Assembly (NCBI GenBank): GCA_052273485.1 | Contig: DAVZID010000013.1 | Location: 1-56,174 of the forward strand | Direction: 5' to 3' | Source: Anthropogastromicrobium sp052273485 | GTDB taxonomy: Bacteria; Bacillota; Clostridia; Lachnospirales; Lachnospiraceae | Length of the DNA stretch: 56,174 nt | Shown: one piece after another, positions 51,625 to 56,174 of the stretch | Numbering within the stretch: the stretch's first letter is position 1 | Layout: the number at the start of each line of letters is the position of its first letter | The notes under the pieces: model-generated | Databases searched by the model: none | Told to the model about the DNA's origin: nothing | The model's input: only the letters and a program-made list of their open reading frames with translations | Position numbers and translations under genes: made by a program

Positions 51625-52855
51625 CGTAACCCATCCTCCTTCTTACCTGAGCGAGGCTCTCTGCCAACGCATCAACTTCTTCCATTGTATTATAAAATGC
51701 AAAGCTTGCACGAGTAGTTGCAGAAACATTTAAATGCTGCAGCAGCGGCTGTGCACAGTGATGACCGGCACGCACGGCGATGTGATCCATATCAAGAATG
51801 GATGCGACATCATGCGGATGCACATTGTCGACAAGGAAGGTTACGATGCTGTGATGCTCCTTCGGATCCTGTGAGCCAAGGATGTGAACTCCCGGAATTG
51901 CCTTCAGACGCTCTACCGCATACTCGGTAAGCTCTGCTTCACGTCTCTCGATCGTGTCAAATCCGATCTCCTTTAAGTAGCGAATTGCTGCCATCAGTCC
52001 AACAGCTCCTGCTGCATTGACGGTACCAGCCTCAAACTTATGCGGAACTGGTGCGTAAACAGCACCGTCTCTTGTGACGGTGTCGATCATCTCGCCTCCA
52101 CATAAAAACGGCGGCATTGCCTCTAACAGCTCCTTCTTTCCATACAGAGCACCAATTCCCATCGGGCCCATCATCTTATGACCAGAGAATGCAAGGAAAT
52201 CAACATCAAGTGCCTTGACGTCAACCTCGATATGAGGAACGCTCTGTGCGCCATCAGCTACAATCAGACAGCCCTTTCTGTGACAGGCCTCTGCAAATGC
52301 TTTGATATCATTCTTCCATCCAAGTACATTTGAAATCTGTGTCACAGCAAAGATCTTTGTCTTATCGGTGATCGCAGCCTCTACCATCTCGGTAGTAATC
52401 TTTCCATCCTGTGTGCAGTCCAAATAGCGAAGCGTCGCGCCTGTGCGCTTTGCAGCCTGCTGCCATACAAGAAGATTGCTGTGATGCTCCATAATGCTGA
52501 CAAGCACCTCATCGCCCGGACGAAGCACCAGATCACCCAAACTGTAGGCGATCAGATTTAAGCTCTCTGTTGCATTTCTGGTGAAAACGATCTCGTCTGC
52601 ATTTGCATGAAGAAGCTTTGCAACAGCGGCTCTTGCTTCCTCATACTGCTCAGTCGCTGCCTCTGCCAACTCATAGACACCACGAAACGGATTTGCATTG
52701 TATTTTTGGTAAAACTCAGCCTCTGCCTGAATCACGCAGGACGGCTTCTGTGTCGTCGCTGCGTTATCCAGATAGATCAGCTCAGAATTGTCTGCAAACA
52801 ACGGGTACGCTGCACGAAAGCGTGCGTCTTCTGCCTTTCTTTCTTCTGCTGTCAT
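51617..52855 (-). CDS. sufS: Cysteine desulfurase SufS
   Basis: 412 residues from ATG 52855, preceded by GAGGAG that overlaps the sufD stop; the longer frame runs into sufD. PLP enzyme releasing sulfur from cysteine as a persulfide. Group II features: IYLDNAATTQKP, the PLP lysine in FSGHKMMGP and the active Cys in RAGHHCAQP on the short loop. All expected residues are intact. Sulfur goes to SufU, encoded next. Confidence 0.94.
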   Translation of the reverse strand: MTAEERKAEDARFRAAYPLFADNSELIYLDNAATTQKPSCVIQAEAEFYQKYNANPFRGVYELAEAATEQYEEARAAVAKLLHANADEIVFTRNATESLNLIAYSLGDLVLRPGDEVLVSIMEHHSNLLVWQQAAKRTGATLRYLDCTQDGKITTEMVEAAITDKTKIFAVTQISNVLGWKNDIKAFAEACHRKGCLIVADGAQSVPHIEVDVKALDVDFLAFSGHKMMGPMGIGALYGKKELLEAMPPFLCGGEMIDTVTRDGAVYAPVPHKFEAGTVNAAGAVGLMAAIRYLKEIGFDTIERREAELTEYAVERLKAIPGVHILGSQDPKEHHSIVTFLVDNVHPHDVASILDMDHIAVRAGHHCAQPLLQHLNVSATTRASFAFYNTMEEVDALAESLAQVRRRMGYVD

Positions 52856-52856
52856 C

Positions 52857-53924
52857 TTACTGCTCCTCTCCCTCAGATTCGTCACCATCTAACATCTCTT
52901 CTAACTCTGCGCGAAGACCGTCTACTGGAATCTTCTTGCATACAGCCTTTAATCTGGCCTTTGCCATCAGCTCATAAGCGGCTTCCTCACTGATTCCTCT
53001 CGACTCCAGATAGAAAATCAGCTCATCATCCAAACTTCCGATGGATGCGCCGTGATTTCCTTCTACATCTTCCTCCGCGCACAGGATTAACGGAATGGTC
53101 TGATTCTGAACGCCGTCATCAAGAAGAAGGACATCCTCTAACTCATCGCCCTTTGCGCCTGCTGCGCCCTTCTTAAAGTCGATGGTACCACGAAACAGCT
53201 TCTTTGCGCAGTCGCGAAGCACACCATTTGCAGTCATGCTGCTCGTTGTCTTCTTCCCCTCATGAACAGCATTGTAATTCATGTCCAGACGATGATCGCC
53301 CGTTACCTGATAGCCGATTGCAGCAGTAAAATCTGCTTCCTTTCCAGCCAGTGTAGTCTCTGCGCCCATCCAAACATTCTTTCCACCGATCACAAGCTGT
53401 ACCAACTCAACACCTGCGCCGTCTGCACAGTATGCACCGATGTCGTTCATGCAATCATATCCTGCGCCAAGACGCTCGATCTGGATCAGCTTTAACTTTG
53501 CATTCTTTTCTGCATGAATCTTTGTCTGAATCGCTGCGGTACCAACGCCCTCGTTGCTGTGGTAATCCATAACAACGGTCATCTCACTGTTTTCCTTCAG
53601 GTAAAGATCCACAATGTTGCCCTTTCGGTCACCATCCTGATAACCAAAGGAAAGAGTCACTGGTGTATTTTCCTTTACATCCGCCTCAGCGGTAAAGGAA
53701 ATCGCCTCTGTACCAGACTCGTTTAACAGGCGAGTCATATCCTCGCCCATACCGGTTGTAATCTTCTCAAATGTATTCTCTGCTGCCTTTGTCTGTACAA
53801 GGGATGCCGGACACTGAACCTGTACTGGGCACTGTGCAAGATTGGCTTCCTGCTCAATGCGGGTATCGTTCATGTGCAGCCATCTCCATGTTCCGGACGG
53901 CAGTTTATTGATCTTCATTTCCAA
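52857..53924 (-). CDS. sufD: SufD scaffold subunit
   Basis: 355 residues of the SufBD family, forming the SufBC2D scaffold that assembles Fe-S clusters. The central right-handed beta helix is recognisable, with the C-terminal family motif IGSLDDELIFYLESRGISEEAAYELM (shown in part) and conserved His in NHGASIGS. The chosen first codon is TTG at 53924, 7 nt after GAGAGGTGA; the ATG two codons on is 13 nt away. Follows sufB by 20 nt. Confidence 0.9.
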   Translation of the reverse strand: MEMKINKLPSGTWRWLHMNDTRIEQEANLAQCPVQVQCPASLVQTKAAENTFEKITTGMGEDMTRLLNESGTEAISFTAEADVKENTPVTLSFGYQDGDRKGNIVDLYLKENSEMTVVMDYHSNEGVGTAAIQTKIHAEKNAKLKLIQIERLGAGYDCMNDIGAYCADGAGVELVQLVIGGKNVWMGAETTLAGKEADFTAAIGYQVTGDHRLDMNYNAVHEGKKTTSSMTANGVLRDCAKKLFRGTIDFKKGAAGAKGDELEDVLLLDDGVQNQTIPLILCAEEDVEGNHGASIGSLDDELIFYLESRGISEEAAYELMAKARLKAVCKKIPVDGLRAELEEMLDGDESEGEEQ

Positions 53925-53944
53925 AACGTGTTCACCTCTCTTTA

Positions 53945-55354
53945 TTATCCGATGCTGCCCTTCATCTCCAGACGGATCAAATTATTCATCTCCATTGCAT
54001 ACTCAAGCGGCAGCTCCTTTGATACCTCATCTGCAAAACCGCTTACGATCATTGCTCTTGCATCCTCTTCTGAAATACCTCTTGACATTAAGTAGAATAC
54101 AGCCTCATCGCTGATTCGACCGATTCTTGCCTCATGACCGATATTGGCATCCTTTGTGCGGATATCCATAGCCGGAATGGTATCGGAACGAGAAATGTCA
54201 TCGAGCATCAGAGACTGGCAGGAGACAGCGGACTTGCTGTGCTTTGCCTTGCTGTTTACAACGACAGCACTTCTGAAGGTGCTCACACCACCGTCCTTGG
54301 AAATGGACTTGGTGTTGACATAAGATGACGTATTCGGTGCATTGTGAACGACCTTTGTACCGGTATCCAAGTTCTGACCCTTTCCGGCAAAGGTGATTCC
54401 GGTGAACTCTGCGCTTGCGCCCTCACCGTTTAAGATGCTCATCGGGTACAGGTAAGATACATGGGAACCGAAGGAACCGGATACCCACTCGATCTTTCCA
54501 CCTTCCTCGACTCTTGCACGCTTTGTATTTAAGTTGTACATGTTCTTGGACCAGTTCTCAATTGTGGAATAGCGAAGAGTCGCATTCTTTCCAACAAATA
54601 GCTCAACACAGCCTGCGTGAAGGTTGGCTACGTTGTACTTTGGTGCAGAACATCCCTCGATAAAGTGCAAATAAGCGCCCTCATCGACAATGATCAGGGT
54701 GTGCTCAAACTGACCTGCGCCCGGCGCATTCAGTCTGAAGTAAGACTGTAACGGAATGGTAACCGATACCCCCTTTGGAACATAGACGAAGGAACCACCA
54801 GACCATACAGCACCATGCAGTGCAGCAAACTTGTGATCGGTCGGAGGAACCAGCTTCATGAAATGCTTGCGCACCATGTCTGCATACTCGCCGTTTAACG
54901 CACTCTCCATATCAGTATAGACAACGCCCTGTGCGGCTACCTCTTCCTTTACATTGTGGTAAACAAGCTCGGAGTCGTACTGAGCGCCGACACCAGCCAG
55001 AGACTCACGCTCTGCCTTCGGGATACCGAGCTTTTCAAATGTGTCCTTGATCTCCTCCGGGACCTCAGACCACTTTGCTGCCATATGGGTGTTTGGACGG
55101 ACATAGGTTACGATGTTATCCATATCCAGTCCCTCGATGGATGGACCCCACTCATCTGGCATTTTTGTCTCGTTAAAGATCTGAAGGGATTCCAGGCGAA
55201 ACAGCTTCATCCATTCCGGATCATGCTTTTCACGAGAGATCTGCTCTACGATGGCTGGATTCAGACCTTCCTTTACTTTATACGCATCTTTGTCTTCGTT
55301 TCTAAAGTCATACATGCTTCTATCGACATCTTCTACATAAGTCTTTTCTTTCAT
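53945..55354 (-). CDS. sufB: SufB scaffold subunit
   Basis: 469 residues, the main scaffold subunit on which clusters form. Family segments: YVRPNTHMAAKWSEVPEEIK (in part), GAVWSGGSFVYVPKGV, FIEGCSAPKYNVANLHAG with the conserved Cys, YSTIENWSKNMYNLNTKR (in part), HNAPNTSSYVNTKS and ANIGHEARIGRISDEA near the end. Length is typical. Lies between sufC and sufD. Confidence 0.95.
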   Translation of the reverse strand: MKEKTYVEDVDRSMYDFRNEDKDAYKVKEGLNPAIVEQISREKHDPEWMKLFRLESLQIFNETKMPDEWGPSIEGLDMDNIVTYVRPNTHMAAKWSEVPEEIKDTFEKLGIPKAERESLAGVGAQYDSELVYHNVKEEVAAQGVVYTDMESALNGEYADMVRKHFMKLVPPTDHKFAALHGAVWSGGSFVYVPKGVSVTIPLQSYFRLNAPGAGQFEHTLIIVDEGAYLHFIEGCSAPKYNVANLHAGCVELFVGKNATLRYSTIENWSKNMYNLNTKRARVEEGGKIEWVSGSFGSHVSYLYPMSILNGEGASAEFTGITFAGKGQNLDTGTKVVHNAPNTSSYVNTKSISKDGGVSTFRSAVVVNSKAKHSKSAVSCQSLMLDDISRSDTIPAMDIRTKDANIGHEARIGRISDEAVFYLMSRGISEEDARAMIVSGFADEVSKELPLEYAMEMNNLIRLEMKGSIG

Positions 55355-55381
55355 AATCGCGCTGCGTCTCCTTCTATCCTA

Positions 55382-56122
55382 TTACAGAAAACGCTCAAAA
55401 CCGTTTTCATTGATCTCATCTACTAAAGATGCATCTCCAGATGCCACAATGCGGCCATCTACCAGAACGTGAGTGGCATCTACATGAAGAGACTCTAAGA
55501 TTCTGGTGCTGTGGGTGATGATCAAAAGTCCGCCGTGGATGCTCTTTTGATACTCCTCTACACCGCTGGATACGGTTCTTACTGCGTCAACGTCCAGACC
55601 AGAGTCGGTCTCATCAAGGATGGCAAAGGATGGCTTGAGCATTAACATCTGTAAGATCTCTGCCTTCTTCTTCTCACCACCGGAAAAGCCTACATTTAAA
55701 TCTCTCTCTGCATAGGACGGATCCATTTGCAGAACCTTCATCATTTCCTCAAGCTCCTTCTTGTATGCGAAGAAACGAATTCTCTTTCCAGTGCGCTGCT
55801 CTACGCCACTGCGGATGAAATTGCTTAAGGATACGCCTGGAATCTCGATCGGATTCTGGAAAGATAAGAACATGCCGTCCTTTGCTCTCTTATCCGGTGT
55901 CTCCTCGGAAATATCCTTGCCCTCAAAAAGAATCTTTCCACCAGTTACCTGGTACTTTGGATTTCCCATCAGTGCATAACCAAGTGTGGACTTTCCTGCT
56001 CCGTTTGGTCCCATCAAAACGTGGGTCTCTCCCTTTTTAATCTGAAGATCGATTCCGTGCAGAATCTCTTTGTCCTCTACGCGAACGGATAATCCTTCTA
56101 TCTGTAATAATGGTGCTGACAT
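55382..56122 (-). CDS. sufC: SufC ATPase
   Basis: 246 residues of the ABC ATPase class, soluble, driving the SufBCD scaffold. Walker A GPNGAGKST (about 38-46), Q-loop SFQNPIEIPG, signature VGFSGGEKKKAEI, Walker B FAILDETDSGLD and switch His in ITHST are intact. It is the first gene of sufCBDSU. The ribosome binding site GAGGAGG and start codon lie in the descending arm of a 21-bp stem (56116-56174). Confidence 0.95.
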   Translation of the reverse strand: MSAPLLQIEGLSVRVEDKEILHGIDLQIKKGETHVLMGPNGAGKSTLGYALMGNPKYQVTGGKILFEGKDISEETPDKRAKDGMFLSFQNPIEIPGVSLSNFIRSGVEQRTGKRIRFFAYKKELEEMMKVLQMDPSYAERDLNVGFSGGEKKKAEILQMLMLKPSFAILDETDSGLDVDAVRTVSSGVEEYQKSIHGGLLIITHSTRILESLHVDATHVLVDGRIVASGDASLVDEINENGFERFL

Positions 56123-56174
56123 CGCTGTGCCTCCTCAATAAAAAAATAAATAAGAGGAGGCACAGCGATATCAG
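56116..56174 (-). promoter_or_regulatory. 21-bp stem-loop sequestering sufC ribosome binding site and start
   Basis: Arms 56116-56136 and 56154-56174 are complementary over 21 bp; the one DNA mismatch (56170) becomes a U-G pair in the minus-strand RNA. The 17-nt loop is all A/T. The downstream arm contains GAGGAGG and the ATG of sufC. The window ends exactly where the pairing does, so the stem may be longer, or it may be an assembly edge effect. Confidence 0.7.

Noticed and set aside
1..56174. tRNA, rRNA, CRISPR arrays, prophage or toxin-antitoxin genes
   Set aside because: None could be supported from the sequence on either strand.

Overview
The window reads as a chromosomal segment of an anaerobic, spore-forming, low-to-mid-GC Firmicute, most likely a Lachnospiraceae-type Clostridium. 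Grounds: strong AGGAGG-type ribosome binding sites, TTGACA/TATAAT promoters with 17-bp spacing, spore genes (spoVAD, spoVAEb), an HprK/Crh-type regulatory pair, a SufCBDSU iron-sulfur operon, HdrABC-FlxABCD electron-transfer genes, and no aerobic respiratory gene. The species cannot be named from sequence alone. Nearly all genes lie on the minus strand; the plus-strand genes are the DUF885 peptidase, carbamate kinase, lepB and pyrG.

Layout. (1) 1-2.1 kb is a mobile-element scar: an IS200/IS605-like end hairpin, a deletion that fuses a conjugative-element protein gene to the middle of a PrgI-family gene, three copies of a 16-bp palindrome and a 5'-truncated TOPRIM gene. (2) 2.5-7.9 kb holds an aspartate aminotransferase, a membrane-anchored polysaccharide deacetylase and a secreted DUF885 peptidase. 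(3) 8.0-21.0 kb is the most interesting part. It encodes malate dehydrogenase, fumarase, HdrBCA, FlxDCBA-type proteins and a soluble two-subunit fumarate reductase, followed past a terminator by an AspT-type carboxylate antiporter. A near-consensus Rex (NADH/NAD+ sensor) operator covers the promoter in front of malate dehydrogenase. (4) 21.1-26.0 kb: metA, ligA, a pseudouridine synthase and queA. (5) 26.1-27.3 kb: carbamate kinase behind an elaborately palindromic leader. (6) 27.3-35.8 kb: lytic transglycosylase, rRNA/tRNA methyltransferase, pfkA, dnaE and divergent lepB. (7) 35.9-44.1 kb: the hprK-murB-rapZ-whiA-crh operon, uvrC and ftsH. (8) 44.3-49.2 kb: pyrG, glpK and spoVAD-spoVAEb. (9) 49.4-56.2 kb: a Lon-like ATPase without a protease domain and sufCBDSU, whose first start codon and ribosome binding site lie in a 21-bp stem.

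Working model for region 3 (inference): oxaloacetate is reduced to malate, dehydrated to fumarate and reduced to succinate, with the Hdr/Flx complex taking electrons from NADH and splitting them between fumarate (via FrdAB) and ferredoxin. The transporter would export succinate, Rex would derepress the pathway when NADH is high, and the Suf operon would supply the many Fe-S clusters needed. Several intergenic regions in the window hold large fold-back elements that the coding annotation does not explain.
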